Shown in pieces: positions 6,789 to 15,334 of a stretch of DNA of 27,536 nucleotides. A model generated the notes under the pieces. The model was given only the letters and a program-made list of their open reading frames with translations. It did no database searches and was not told where the DNA came from. The DNA comes from Pseudomonadota bacterium (lineage in GTDB: Bacteria; Pseudomonadota; Alphaproteobacteria; Rhizobiales; Xanthobacteraceae), in the NCBI GenBank assembly GCA_023414975.1, contig JAEZMI010000253.1, positions 1 through 27,536 on the forward strand, read 5' to 3'. The translations under genes and the position numbers were made by a program. The stretch's first letter is position 1; the number at the start of each line of letters is the position of its first letter.

Positions 6789-8250
6789 GGGCCCCTCGGC
6801 GGATCTCGTCGACCCTCAGATCTTCTCGTCGGCGCTGGTCATCGCGCTGAACGACGCCGAGCAGATCGCCCCGGTCGACATCACCGTGTTCCACGCGGAT
6901 TGGGCCAAGGCGGCCATCGCGGCCAATGGCTACCGTTCGCGCGCCTATCTGACCTCGGCCGACTTCATCGCCCCCCAGCGCGAGGTAAGGCATGTCGAGC
7001 ATGTGCCACTCTCGCAGGAATCCACCGATCTGATGATGCAGCGCTTCCAGGCGGGCGTGCTGAAGATCGAAGATGTGCTGTTCATGACCGCGCTGCAGGT
7101 GGCCCGCAAGGTCGCGGCCATTCGCGGCCGCAAGCAGACCGTCTACATGGTCGGCTTCGATTTCAGCTTCGATACCGGCCATACCTACAGCGAGAAGGTG
7201 CAGCGCGACTTCACAGGGGCGAGCGATACCGACCGGCGGCTCGTCTTCACCATGCAGGAATTCTTCTTCATCAACGCGCTCTACATCCTCAAGGGATCCG
7301 AACTCGAGGTGAAGCATGTCGGCGCCAAGCCTTTCAGCGTGCTCTCGCCGACCGAACTCAACCACCTGTTCGGCCACCGGCTCCAGGCTGCCGACCAGGA
7401 GCACCCGCGCAAGGTCTCGGTGGTCGCCGAACTGACCACCAACCATTTCGGCGATCGGCTCCGTCTTGAACGGATGATCCGCTCCGCCAAGGCCGCCGGG
7501 GCGGACTACATCAAGCTGCAGAAGCGCGATGTCGCCACCTTCTATTCGCCGGAACAGCTCGGCGCACCCTATGTCTCGCCCTTCGGCAAGACCTTCGCCG
7601 ACTATCGCCAGCAGCTCGAGCTCTCGCGCGACGACTTCGCCTTCGTGGACAGGTTGTGCCGCGATCTCAACATCGGCTGGTTCGTCTCCGTGCTGGATTA
7701 TCCGTCCTTCAAGTTCCTGCAGGAGTTCGATCCGGCAATCATCAAGCTGCCTTCGACGATCTCCGAGCACCGCGACTATCTCGAATATGTCTCCAAGAAC
7801 TACCGCAGGACGGTGGTGCTCTCGACCGGCATGACGGACGACGCCTATGAGCGCTGGGTGCTGGAGACCTTCACCGCCTGCGAGACGCTCGTGCTGATGC
7901 AGGCCAATTCCGCCTACCCGACCCCGCTGGAAGATTGCGGCGTCGGGGTGGTCCGGCACTATCACGAACTTTCCAAGCAGTACCCGCACATCATGCCCGC
8001 CTATTCGAGCCACGATTTCGGCTGGCTCGGCTCGTCGCTGGCGGTCGCGGCGGGCGCGCGCATGGTCGAGAAGCACGTGAAGCTCGGCAACACCGAATGG
8101 GCGCATTTCGACGCGGTGGCGGTCGATCTCACCACGCCGGCCTTCAAGGAATATGTCGACCGCATCCGCGAGGCGGAGCGCATCGTCGGCGAGGAAGAAA
8201 AGAAGGTCAATTCAAGCGAGCACCACAAATACCGCCGCAAGGCGGGGTGA
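6712..8250 (+). CDS. Fusion protein: sialyltransferase/MptE-like N-terminal domain and NeuB-like ulosonic acid synthase
   Basis: A 512-residue two-domain protein. Residues about 18-220 start as a nucleotide-binding fold (TIFILGKGPSADL), resembling the GNGPSL loop of GT42 sialyltransferases and the MptE/DUF115 group. A later segment, ALQVARKVAAI...VYMVGFDFSFD (127-154), matches the second conserved strand of those families. Residues about 233-490 form a NeuB-type TIM barrel: VVAELTTNHFGD, ADYIKLQKRD, IIKLPST, VVLSTGMT, SAYPTPLED, AYSSHDFGWLG and MVEKHVKL. NeuB enzymes condense PEP with an N-acyl sugar to form nonulosonic acids. Two oddities: the C-terminal SAF (antifreeze-like) domain is absent, and the usual HCT/S-x-YP motif reads QANSAYP, which replaces a His used as metal ligand in NeuB. 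The start at 6712 has GGAGGGGG 6 bp upstream, inside the phosphatase gene. Confidence 0.85.
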   Translation: MADTISDLIANIASTYATDTIFILGKGPSADLVDPQIFSSALVIALNDAEQIAPVDITVFHADWAKAAIAANGYRSRAYLTSADFIAPQREVRHVEHVPLSQESTDLMMQRFQAGVLKIEDVLFMTALQVARKVAAIRGRKQTVYMVGFDFSFDTGHTYSEKVQRDFTGASDTDRRLVFTMQEFFFINALYILKGSELEVKHVGAKPFSVLSPTELNHLFGHRLQAADQEHPRKVSVVAELTTNHFGDRLRLERMIRSAKAAGADYIKLQKRDVATFYSPEQLGAPYVSPFGKTFADYRQQLELSRDDFAFVDRLCRDLNIGWFVSVLDYPSFKFLQEFDPAIIKLPSTISEHRDYLEYVSKNYRRTVVLSTGMTDDAYERWVLETFTACETLVLMQANSAYPTPLEDCGVGVVRHYHELSKQYPHIMPAYSSHDFGWLGSSLAVAAGARMVEKHVKLGNTEWAHFDAVAVDLTTPAFKEYVDRIREAERIVGEEEKKVNSSEHHKYRRKAG

Positions 8251-8272
8251 CCTACGGACACGAGGGCGAAGC

Positions 8273-9031
8273 ATGTCGGTCGCGCGCGACCCGCGAGTAG
8301 TGGCGGTCATTCCCGCCCGCTACAATTCCAGCCGTTATCAGGGCAAGCCCTTGGCGATGATCGCCGGTGCTCCCATGATCGAATGGGTCTACCGGCGCGT
8401 CGCCATGAGCGAGCGGATCAGCCAGGTGATCGTGGCGCTGGACGACGAGCGGGTGGAGGCGGTCTGCCGCGAGCGCGGCATCCCCTACATCGTCACCTCC
8501 GACAAGCACGGCACCAGCACCGAGCGCGTCAACGAAGTCGCGCAGAAGATCGACGGGGATCTGTTCATCGTCGTGAACGGCGATGAACCGCTCATCGACT
8601 ACAGGGTCATCGAAAAGATCATCCCGAACGAATGGCCGGCCGATGCTCCCTACGTCGCCAATCTGACCAGCAAGATCAAATCCGCGCCGGAAGTCCTCGA
8701 CTCCACCAATATCAAGGTGGTCTGGGGCCCTGATATGAACGCGGTCTTCTTCTCGCGCAGCCCGATCCCCTATCCCAAATCGAGCCTTTCCTTCGATTAT
8801 TACAAGCATGTCGGCGTGCTCATCTATAATCGGCAGGCGCTGGCCTTCTTCGCCTCGACGCCGCGCGGCCCGGTCGAACAGGTCGAGGATGTGAACGAGC
8901 TGCGCTTCATCGAGCGCGGCATCCCCCTCAAGATGGTGGTCGTGGAATCCGACGAGACCCTCTCGGTCGACACGCCGAAAGACCTGCACCGCGTGATCGC
9001 GATCGTTCAGGCCAGAAACATCCAGCTATGA
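8273..9031 (+). CDS. CMP-ulosonic acid synthetase, KdsB-like
   Basis: A 252-residue cytidylyltransferase, a usual length for KdsB (about 250). The N-terminal VVAVIPARYNSSRYQGKPLA is the nucleotide-binding loop of the KdsB/NeuA family. HGTSTERVNEVAQKI and VVNGDEPLID are hallmarks of 3-deoxy-manno-octulosonate cytidylyltransferase. FFSRSPIPYP and YYKHVGVLIYNR follow in the KdsB order, and the end VDTPKDLHRV matches the family's C-terminus. It would couple CTP with a 3-deoxy-ulosonic acid to give the CMP-sugar donor. It starts 22 bp after the NeuB-like fusion gene, with GAGGG just upstream of 8273. Since the synthase is NeuB-like and the activating enzyme KdsB-like, the sugar could be Kdo, a Kdo variant or a nonulosonate. 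A housekeeping kdsB may exist elsewhere. Confidence 0.9.
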   Translation: MSVARDPRVVAVIPARYNSSRYQGKPLAMIAGAPMIEWVYRRVAMSERISQVIVALDDERVEAVCRERGIPYIVTSDKHGTSTERVNEVAQKIDGDLFIVVNGDEPLIDYRVIEKIIPNEWPADAPYVANLTSKIKSAPEVLDSTNIKVVWGPDMNAVFFSRSPIPYPKSSLSFDYYKHVGVLIYNRQALAFFASTPRGPVEQVEDVNELRFIERGIPLKMVVVESDETLSVDTPKDLHRVIAIVQARNIQL

Positions 9032-9073
9032 CGGAAGCGCAGCGCGCACCCCAGAAGGATTGAACACGGCGGC

Positions 9074-11881
9074 ATGGCACGTCTCCTCCTCTCCACGCTC
9101 CTCGCGCCGCAGGGACCGGTCGGCCAGTTCTTCGGTGACCTGATCGGCCAGCTCGAAGCGCACGGGCATAGTGTCGTGCTGTGGGCGCCGGAGCCGCTGC
9201 CGGGGCGCGAGGCGCAGTGCCTGCCGCTGCCGTGGTCGCTGCACAGGCTCGCGGCGCTCTATCCCGCGGGCGGGCCGACCTGTTTCAGCGCGCTTGAGAT
9301 CGACGCCGCGCTGTGGAGCGGGCGCATCGCCCATCTCATCAAGCAGGGCATACCCGGCAGCCAGGCGCCCGCGCTCTACGCAGCGTTGCGGGCGGCAAGT
9401 GAGCAGGTGCTGGAGGCAACGCGGCCCGATCTGTTCGTTGCCTGGAATCCCTATGCCCCGCATATCGGCGTCGCCTACGCGCTGTGTCAGGCGGCAGGCA
9501 TTGCCACCGCGACGCTGGAGCGTGGCCTTTTGCCCGCGACCTATCATCTCGATCGCGGCGGCTTCCTGGGCGCCAGCGCCGTGGCAGGAGTGGCACTGGA
9601 AGAACTGCTTTCGGCCGGTGACTGGCCGGAGGCGGCACGGACGGGCAGGGCCTATATCGAGAACTGGCCATTGGAGAGCCTTGCCCGCATCACCGAGAAG
9701 ACGCCGGGCGCGGCGCAGGAGGGCAAGAAAGCGTCGGGGATCGATGGGCGCGTGATCGCCTTCCTCACCACGGATGACGCAACGGTCGGCACCTTCCCGG
9801 CCGGCAATCCCGACCGTTCGCGCTACATGCCGTATTTCGCCGACAGCTTCGCGGCGGCCCGCGCCGTCGCTCTGGCCTGCCCGCAGGCACGGGTACTGAT
9901 CAAGGCGCATCCATCTATCCTCCATCTCACCGATGTGGATGATCTGCCGGCCAACGCCAGTATAACCGACACCCCGCCGCTCGAACTGCTGCGCGAGGCG
10001 GACCTCGCGGTCAGCATGGGCGGCTCGCTGGAAGTGATGGCGGTGCGGCTCGGCACGCCTTTGGTGCATCTCGTGCGCGATCCGTTCAGCGGCAAGGGCA
10101 TCTTCTTCGAGCCGGAAGGGCCGGACGATCTCGCCCGCTGCATCGAAACCGCCCTCCGCGCCACCCCCGCCGAGCTGGAGGCCCGCCGCGCCCGCTTCGA
10201 TGCGCTGTGCGGCTATCTTATTCGCGAGTACTACATCTGCCACCCGCCGATGCAGGATGGCACGCGCGGCGTCGCGCAAGCGGTCGCGCTGCTGGAAAGC
10301 GCGCTTCCCGCTCCCTCCACCGCTGAGCCACCGCCCGTTTTCCGGCGCGAGGACGTGGTGCGCGAGCCGTCTGGCACGCCGGCCTTCCCGCTGCCGCCGG
10401 CGACGCCGCAAGAGGTGCGCGCCGCCCTTGCCGGCCCGTCCGAGCGCACCGTGTTCCTCGACTTCGACCACACATTGTTTGCCGGCAACACGACGGAGGA
10501 ATATCTTCGCCAGGCCCGCCCGGCGCTGCTTGTCAGCCTCATCCTTGGCTTTGTGCGCGGCTTTCTGCCCTGGCAGAAATTCTTCGGCCGCCGCTGGTTC
10601 CGCTTCCGCGACTATGCCGCCGTGATGGCGGTTACGCTGCTGATGCCGTGGAACCTCGCACGCTGGCGCCGCAACGCTCCCGAACTGTTCGCCGCGCGCG
10701 GAACGCATGAACTGGCGCAGGCGCTGAAGACCGTCCCCGCCGAGCGCACCGTTATCGTCTCCTTCGGCTTCGACATGCTGATCGGGCCGCTGGTGAAGGG
10801 CACGCATTGGGAGAGCTGCCGGCGCGCCTGCGTGCCGTTCCAGCTGCACCCGCGGGTGCTGAAGACGCTGTGGCAGGGCAAGGCGCGGCTCATTGGGCGG
10901 CTCTTCCCGCCGCGGGTCGTGGCGACCGCGGCGCTGGTGACGGATTCGGAGGACGACCGCGACCTGCTCGACCAGGTGAAGATCCCGCTGCTGGTCGAAC
11001 CCGTCGGCGAAAGCCGCGCGGCGGAGGAGTCCTTCTACCTGCCGATGCGCTACACCGCCCTCGCCAAATACAATGCTCATTATGTGCGCCGGCAGACGCT
11101 CTTCGTCGAACTGCCCATGCTCATGCTGGCAACCCTCCCGCTCGCCGGCGCACCGTGGCTCTGGCTCGGCGCTGTGCTCAGCCTGTTCGTGTCGATGCTT
11201 GCGATCTATGAGATCGGCTATTTCGAGAACGATCAGGTCGCCGCGAAGAGCGAGGCCAGGCCGACGCTCACACCCATGGCGGCGCGGTTTCGGGATTTCC
11301 CGCTGGCGCGCCACGCCTGGAGTTGGGCCATCACGCTGGGGCTTGTGGGCACGCTGCTGGCGAGCCTGCGCCTCACGGGCGGCGCGTTCGACGCCAGCCT
11401 CTTCGCGCTCATGGCGGGCCTGTGGATGGCCGTGCTGCTCGCCGTGCGCCGGCTGTTCAGCATCTACAATCGCCTGCCGGAACAGCGCCGCATCTTCATC
11501 TACCCGCTTCTGCAGGCGGCCAAGCTGCTGGCCCCGCTGGTCGTCATCCCCGGCCTGGTGCTCGGCGGGGCTCTGCTGCTCGCCCAGACCGTGGCGATGT
11601 GGATGATCTATGTCGTTTACCGCTCCGGCGGCGACAAGGCGATCTTGATGAACGAGAAGAAGGTGCTGAACGAGACGGTCCGTCTCGTTGCCTTTCTCGC
11701 CCTCGCGGCCGGAATGCTTCTCACATCGCCAGCCGAGACGGTCTCCCATGAAGCGGTGGCCGGAGTGCTGATCCTCGCCTGGCTGCTGCGGGAGCGGTGG
11801 GGAGGCTTTATCCGCCGGCTGATCATGACGGCAGGCAGGAACCTGAAGAACCGGCTTGGCCGCCGGCTCTTGGCGCGCTGA
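9074..11881 (+). CDS. Three-module fusion: capsule-type glycosyltransferase, HAD phosphatase and UbiA-like membrane domain
   Basis: A 935-residue protein. Residues 1-400 resemble KpsS/KpsC-type capsule transferases, with LIKAHPS at 275-281 and SMGGSLEVMAVRLGTPLVHL at 314-333, where the family has a conserved 'same gene, choose locale' Ser-rich loop. A Pro-rich linker (about 410-455) leads to an HAD module: motif I FLDFDHTLF at 461-469, motif II IVSFGFD at 561-567, and motif IV VTDSEDDRD at 622-630. From 675 to the end there are about eight hydrophobic helices. After the first two comes YFENDQVAAKSEARP (716-730), reminiscent of the NDxxD...RP motif of UbiA prenyltransferases but with the second Asp missing. 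HAD-UbiA fusions of about 480 residues are known, and the C-terminal half has that size. It may transfer a sugar and process a polyprenyl-linked intermediate; this is inference. The start at 9074 has AAGGA rather far upstream. Confidence 0.8.
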   Translation: MARLLLSTLLAPQGPVGQFFGDLIGQLEAHGHSVVLWAPEPLPGREAQCLPLPWSLHRLAALYPAGGPTCFSALEIDAALWSGRIAHLIKQGIPGSQAPALYAALRAASEQVLEATRPDLFVAWNPYAPHIGVAYALCQAAGIATATLERGLLPATYHLDRGGFLGASAVAGVALEELLSAGDWPEAARTGRAYIENWPLESLARITEKTPGAAQEGKKASGIDGRVIAFLTTDDATVGTFPAGNPDRSRYMPYFADSFAAARAVALACPQARVLIKAHPSILHLTDVDDLPANASITDTPPLELLREADLAVSMGGSLEVMAVRLGTPLVHLVRDPFSGKGIFFEPEGPDDLARCIETALRATPAELEARRARFDALCGYLIREYYICHPPMQDGTRGVAQAVALLESALPAPSTAEPPPVFRREDVVREPSGTPAFPLPPATPQEVRAALAGPSERTVFLDFDHTLFAGNTTEEYLRQARPALLVSLILGFVRGFLPWQKFFGRRWFRFRDYAAVMAVTLLMPWNLARWRRNAPELFAARGTHELAQALKTVPAERTVIVSFGFDMLIGPLVKGTHWESCRRACVPFQLHPRVLKTLWQGKARLIGRLFPPRVVATAALVTDSEDDRDLLDQVKIPLLVEPVGESRAAEESFYLPMRYTALAKYNAHYVRRQTLFVELPMLMLATLPLAGAPWLWLGAVLSLFVSMLAIYEIGYFENDQVAAKSEARPTLTPMAARFRDFPLARHAWSWAITLGLVGTLLASLRLTGGAFDASLFALMAGLWMAVLLAVRRLFSIYNRLPEQRRIFIYPLLQAAKLLAPLVVIPGLVLGGALLLAQTVAMWMIYVVYRSGGDKAILMNEKKVLNETVRLVAFLALAAGMLLTSPAETVSHEAVAGVLILAWLLRERWGGFIRRLIMTAGRNLKNRLGRRLLAR

Positions 11882-11896
11882 GAAGGGTGGATACCC

Positions 11897-13756
11897 ATGA
11901 AAATCGATGGCCTTGCCGAATTCTGGAGCCTCATGTCCCGTACCCGGCGGCGCGAGTTCATCGTGCTCATGGGCCTCCAATTCATCCTCAGCGTGCTGGA
12001 GTTCATCGCGGTCGGCGCCGTGCCCGCCTATGTGCTGCTGATGAGCCGCTCGGAAGAAGCGATGACGCAGCCGCAGCTGCGGCCCTGGCTGGAAGCCGTG
12101 GGCATTCACGATTCACTGACCCTCGTCTACGCGGCCGGTGCTATCGTCGTCGCGCTGTTTCTGCTGCGCGGCGCGTTTAACCTGATCGTGCTGAAGGTTC
12201 AGGCCCGGTTCATGGCGGCCTTGGGCGGCGATGTGTCGCTGAACCTCTTCACCGCCTATCTGCACGCGCCTTACCTGTTCCACCTCACCCAGAACACCGC
12301 CCATTTCATCCATGTTGTCATGGGTGAGACGGAGCGCATGACCACCAACTACCTTCAGTCGCTGCTCGTCGGCGCCCAGGCGGTGTTCATATTGATGGCG
12401 CTGACGCTGCTCGTGCTGGTGGCCGACCCCTTCTTGGCGCTGATTCTCGGGGTCACGGCAGGCGGCGCCTGCTTCATCTTCGTGCGCGCCAACCGCGACA
12501 AGTTGCACCGGATGGGCGGGGCGAGCAGCGGAAGCTACCGGCGCATGACACAGACGCTGAACGAAGGCCTCGGCTCGTTCAAGCATACGCGGCTGCGTGG
12601 GCTCGAAGGCGACATCCGCCGCGAATTCGCCGGTCATTCGGCCGAGCGCGAGGAGGCGCTGCGCGTCATGCGCTTCAATCAGGGCCTCTCGAAGCCGGTG
12701 TTCGAGACCGTGGGCCTGACCGCGCTGATCCTGCTGGTCTTCGTCATGCTGCTGCAGGGGCGCTCACCGGATCTGGTCGTACCGACCCTGGCCATGCTCG
12801 GCGCCGTGGCGGTGCGCATGCTGCCGACGCTGAACCAGCTCGCCATCGCGCTCAGCACCATGCGCTCGAACCTCTCCGCCGTGGTCAATCTGGCGAAGGA
12901 ATACAAGTCACTCGGCATCGGCGCGGAGCGTTCTGCCGTCGGCAGCGGCGCGGCGGTCCCGCCCTTTGCCATGGGCGACATCGTCTTCACGGACGTGACC
13001 TATCGTTATCCGGGCCAGAACCACGATGCGCTCCAGCAGCTTTCGCTGACCATCCCGGCCGGAAGCTCGGTCGCCTTCGTCGGCCCGACGGGGTCCGGCA
13101 AGACCACCGCGATCGACGTGATGCTCGGCTTCCTTGATTACGCCAGCGGGGACATCACGGTGGGCGGGCGCTCCATCCGCGACAATCTCGCCAGCTGGCA
13201 GCGCCTCATCGGCTATATTCCGCAGGCCATCTACCTGACGGATGCCTCGATCCGGCGCAATGTCGCCCTCGGCGTGCCGGAAAACGAGATCGACGACGCG
13301 GCCGTGTGGCGCGCGCTGGAGGCGGCGCAGCTCGCCGATTACGTGCGCAATCTGCCGGAAGGCCTGCAGACCAATGTGGGCGAACGCGGCGTGCGGCTGT
13401 CCGGCGGGCAGCGCCAGCGCATCGGCATTGCCCGCGCGCTTTACGCCTCGCCGGAGGTGCTGGTGCTCGACGAGGCCACCGCCGCGCTCGACAATGCGAC
13501 GGAGCGGCGCCTCATGGCGGCGATCGAGCAGGCCAAGAGCGGGCGCACCCTCATCATGATCGCCCATCGGCTTTCCACCGTGCGCAATTGCGACCGCATC
13601 TTCTTCATCAAGGCCGGGCAGGTCGCGGCCGCCGGCACGTATGACGAGCTGATCGACACCTGCCCGGAATTCCGCGAGCTGGCCCATGTGCCGCAAATCG
13701 ACCCTGTGCCGCAGATCGAGCCTGCCCCGACGCTCGACACCTCCGCGCAGGGCTGA
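11897..13756 (+). CDS. ABC exporter (permease-ATPase half-transporter), PglK/MsbA-like
   Basis: A 619-residue half-transporter. Six membrane helices are expected in residues about 20-320, and the loop LNEGLGSFKHTRLRGLEGDI resembles the coupling region of PglK-type lipid-linked oligosaccharide flippases. The ATPase domain (about 358-595) has Walker A GPTGSGKTT at 396-404, a Q-loop in GYIPQ, signature LSGGQRQRIGIARAL at 501-515, Walker B VLVLDE at 521-526 followed by ATAALD, and the H-loop in IAHRLST. All catalytic residues are present. It begins 15 bp after the preceding gene, so it is the last gene of the operon and most likely flips or exports the glycolipid made by it. The last 20 residues are a Pro-rich tail with an 18 bp tandem repeat (VPQIDP VPQIEP). 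Confidence 0.9.
   Translation: MKIDGLAEFWSLMSRTRRREFIVLMGLQFILSVLEFIAVGAVPAYVLLMSRSEEAMTQPQLRPWLEAVGIHDSLTLVYAAGAIVVALFLLRGAFNLIVLKVQARFMAALGGDVSLNLFTAYLHAPYLFHLTQNTAHFIHVVMGETERMTTNYLQSLLVGAQAVFILMALTLLVLVADPFLALILGVTAGGACFIFVRANRDKLHRMGGASSGSYRRMTQTLNEGLGSFKHTRLRGLEGDIRREFAGHSAEREEALRVMRFNQGLSKPVFETVGLTALILLVFVMLLQGRSPDLVVPTLAMLGAVAVRMLPTLNQLAIALSTMRSNLSAVVNLAKEYKSLGIGAERSAVGSGAAVPPFAMGDIVFTDVTYRYPGQNHDALQQLSLTIPAGSSVAFVGPTGSGKTTAIDVMLGFLDYASGDITVGGRSIRDNLASWQRLIGYIPQAIYLTDASIRRNVALGVPENEIDDAAVWRALEAAQLADYVRNLPEGLQTNVGERGVRLSGGQRQRIGIARALYASPEVLVLDEATAALDNATERRLMAAIEQAKSGRTLIMIAHRLSTVRNCDRIFFIKAGQVAAAGTYDELIDTCPEFRELAHVPQIDPVPQIEPAPTLDTSAQG
13688..13723 (+). repeat. 18 bp tandem duplication in the ABC transporter tail
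   Basis: GTGCCGCAAATCGACCCT (13688-13705) is followed by GTGCCGCAGATCGAGCCT (13706-13723), with 16 of 18 bases identical and in frame, giving VPQIDPVPQIEP after the end of the ATPase fold. Confidence 0.85.
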
Positions 13757-13779
13757 TGCGCCGCGCGCCGAACGCGCTT

Positions 13780-14514
13780 TTATTCCGCCGCCGCCGGCTG
13801 GCCGGCTTTGAGCCAGCGGTCGAGGAAGGCGTCGAGCCAGAGGCGGATCCGGGCGTCGTGCTGCAGGCGGTCGACGAAATGGGCGCGGCGCGGGCGGGCG
13901 CCGGGCAGGGTGAAGCTGTCGGCGCCCGTCACCGTCCAGCGGCACATCATGTGATGCGTCACCTCCGGGTGGAACTGGATGCCCACCGCCGCCGGACCGT
14001 AGCGGAACGCCTGGTTGGGAAAGGCCTCGCCTTCCGCCAGCAGCTCGGCCCCGTCCGGCAGGGCGAAGCCCTCATTGTGCCAGTGATAGACCCGCTCGGG
14101 CCACGCCGCCTGCCCGCCATCCTCGCCCTGCGCCAGCAGCGCGGCGCCGGCCTCGGTGGGCCGGATCGGGTAGTAGCCGATCTCCACCAGGCCCTCGGGA
14201 TGGCGCGTCACCGCCGCGCCGAGATGGCGCGCCAGCATCTGCGCGCCGAGGCAGATGCCGAGATAGGGCTTGCCCTCGGCGAGCGGCACGCGGATCCACT
14301 CGATCTCGGCGCGGACATAGGCATGGCAATCATTGGCGCTCTGCGGACCGCCGAAGATGATCGCGCCGCTATGGGCCGCCAGCGTCGCCGGCAGCGGCTC
14401 GCCGAGGCATGGGCGGCGGATGTCGAGGCGGTAGCCGCGCTCGGTCAGCAGGCGCCCGAGGCGTCCGGGAGAGGAGTGCTCCTGATGAAGCACCATCAGC
14501 ACGGGATGCGGCAT
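13780..14514 (-). CDS. Class I glutamine amidotransferase (GATase1_GMPS-like)
   Basis: A stand-alone GATase1 protein of 244 residues, a usual length for the group. The nucleophile elbow GICLGAQM carries the Cys, and IQFHPEVT carries the His and Glu of the triad, so the protein should be able to hydrolyse glutamine or a related gamma-glutamyl amide. FGGPQSAND is the early oxyanion-side motif. Members of this group include gamma-glutamyl-gamma-aminobutyrate hydrolase-like and GMP-synthase-like proteins; no synthetase partner is next to it and the substrate is unknown. ATG at 14514 is taken as start. A TTG at 14523 in the same frame is possible because GGAG lies only 3 bp before the ATG. It converges with the ABC transporter gene, with 23 bp between them. 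Confidence 0.85.
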   Translation of the reverse strand: MPHPVLMVLHQEHSSPGRLGRLLTERGYRLDIRRPCLGEPLPATLAAHSGAIIFGGPQSANDCHAYVRAEIEWIRVPLAEGKPYLGICLGAQMLARHLGAAVTRHPEGLVEIGYYPIRPTEAGAALLAQGEDGGQAAWPERVYHWHNEGFALPDGAELLAEGEAFPNQAFRYGPAAVGIQFHPEVTHHMMCRWTVTGADSFTLPGARPRRAHFVDRLQHDARIRLWLDAFLDRWLKAGQPAAAE

Positions 14515-14642
14515 GGTCTCCAAAGGGCCGGAAAGCGTCGCGGGCTCAGGTGACGAATCACGGGGCGTTCCCGCGCGTCGCCGCCTGTCACACGCAAGGA
14601 TGGCGCCAGTTGGCCCCCGGCTTCAACCCGGCTCTGTCGCGA

Positions 14643-15107
14643 TCAAAGGCCCGAATCGAAGCCGTCGCGCACCTGCTTGCGGATCTGCACCCGGTCGCGC
14701 GAGGAAACGTTGAGCAGCTCCGCCGCGCGCCAGACCAGATTGTCCTCGAATTCGGTCAGCCCGCCATCGGCATAGGCCACCTCGAACATCATGGCGACGA
14801 CGCGCTTGCGGCCCTCATCGTCCATGGCGCGGTTCAGCACGCTGGTGAAGGCGTAAAGGTCCACCGCCTCGGCATCGCGGGCGATGGCGGCCTCGAGCAG
14901 CCGCTCGGCCTCGGCCGCGTCGAGGTTGAAATGCGCCCCGAGAATGCGCCGCAGCTTGGCCATTTCCTCGGCGCCGATCACCCCGTCGATGGTGACGACA
15001 TGCACGAGCAGCGCCGCCGCCGCGAGCCGGTAGTCGTTCTCCGCGAAGGCCGCCTCGCGCGTGCCGCCGGCGATCTCGGCAATGAAATCGGTCAGGCTGC
15101 GCAGCAT
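14643..15107 (-). CDS. TerB-family (tellurite resistance B-like) protein
   Basis: A 154-residue all-helical protein with the two half-repeats of the TerB-like fold. The first acidic helix start is HVVTIDGVIGAEEMAKLRRIL and the second is VAYADGGLTEFEDNLVWRAAELL. These D-G-x-x-x-x-E-E/D segments are the metal-binding signature of TerB-like domains. The general role of such single-domain proteins in alphaproteobacteria is not known; the family name comes from tellurite resistance, and no other ter gene is present. There is no signal peptide or membrane segment, so it is probably cytoplasmic. It lies 128 bp upstream of the amidotransferase on the same strand. A functional link is not evident. Confidence 0.8.
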   Translation of the reverse strand: MLRSLTDFIAEIAGGTREAAFAENDYRLAAAALLVHVVTIDGVIGAEEMAKLRRILGAHFNLDAAEAERLLEAAIARDAEAVDLYAFTSVLNRAMDDEGRKRVVAMMFEVAYADGGLTEFEDNLVWRAAELLNVSSRDRVQIRKQVRDGFDSGL

Positions 15108-15234
15108 GCCGGCGGGCTCTCTTGCAAGGTGAGGGAAAGGCAGGCCGCCCGGGTCGGGAGACCGCCATTACGTCATTGTGCGTAGCCGAATCACCGGCGC
15201 CGCGCAACGCCGGCGCCCTCACGCGGCGCACCAA

Positions 15235-15267
15235 CGAAAAAAGCCGGCGGGATCGGAAGCCCGCCGG
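15235..15267 (-). terminator. Rho-independent terminator after the gntR-type gene
   Basis: Read on the minus strand, CCGGCGGG (15267-15260) pairs with CCCGCCGG (15251-15244) over an 8 nt loop, followed by C and six T (15242-15237). It lies about 70 bp beyond the regulator's stop and would end the transcript of the transporter/regulator block. Confidence 0.85.
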
Positions 15268-15334
15268 GGGAGAGAGAGAGCACGATGGCGCGGCCGCATC
15301 GGCCGGCGCCAGAATGGGTCGCGGCGGGGTCCGC

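Noticed and set aside
9026..12109. A 1027-codon open frame on the minus strand opposite the capsule-transferase fusion
   Set aside because: Low-complexity Arg/His/Gln-rich translation with no recognisable domain; the plus strand holds clear HAD and membrane motifs.
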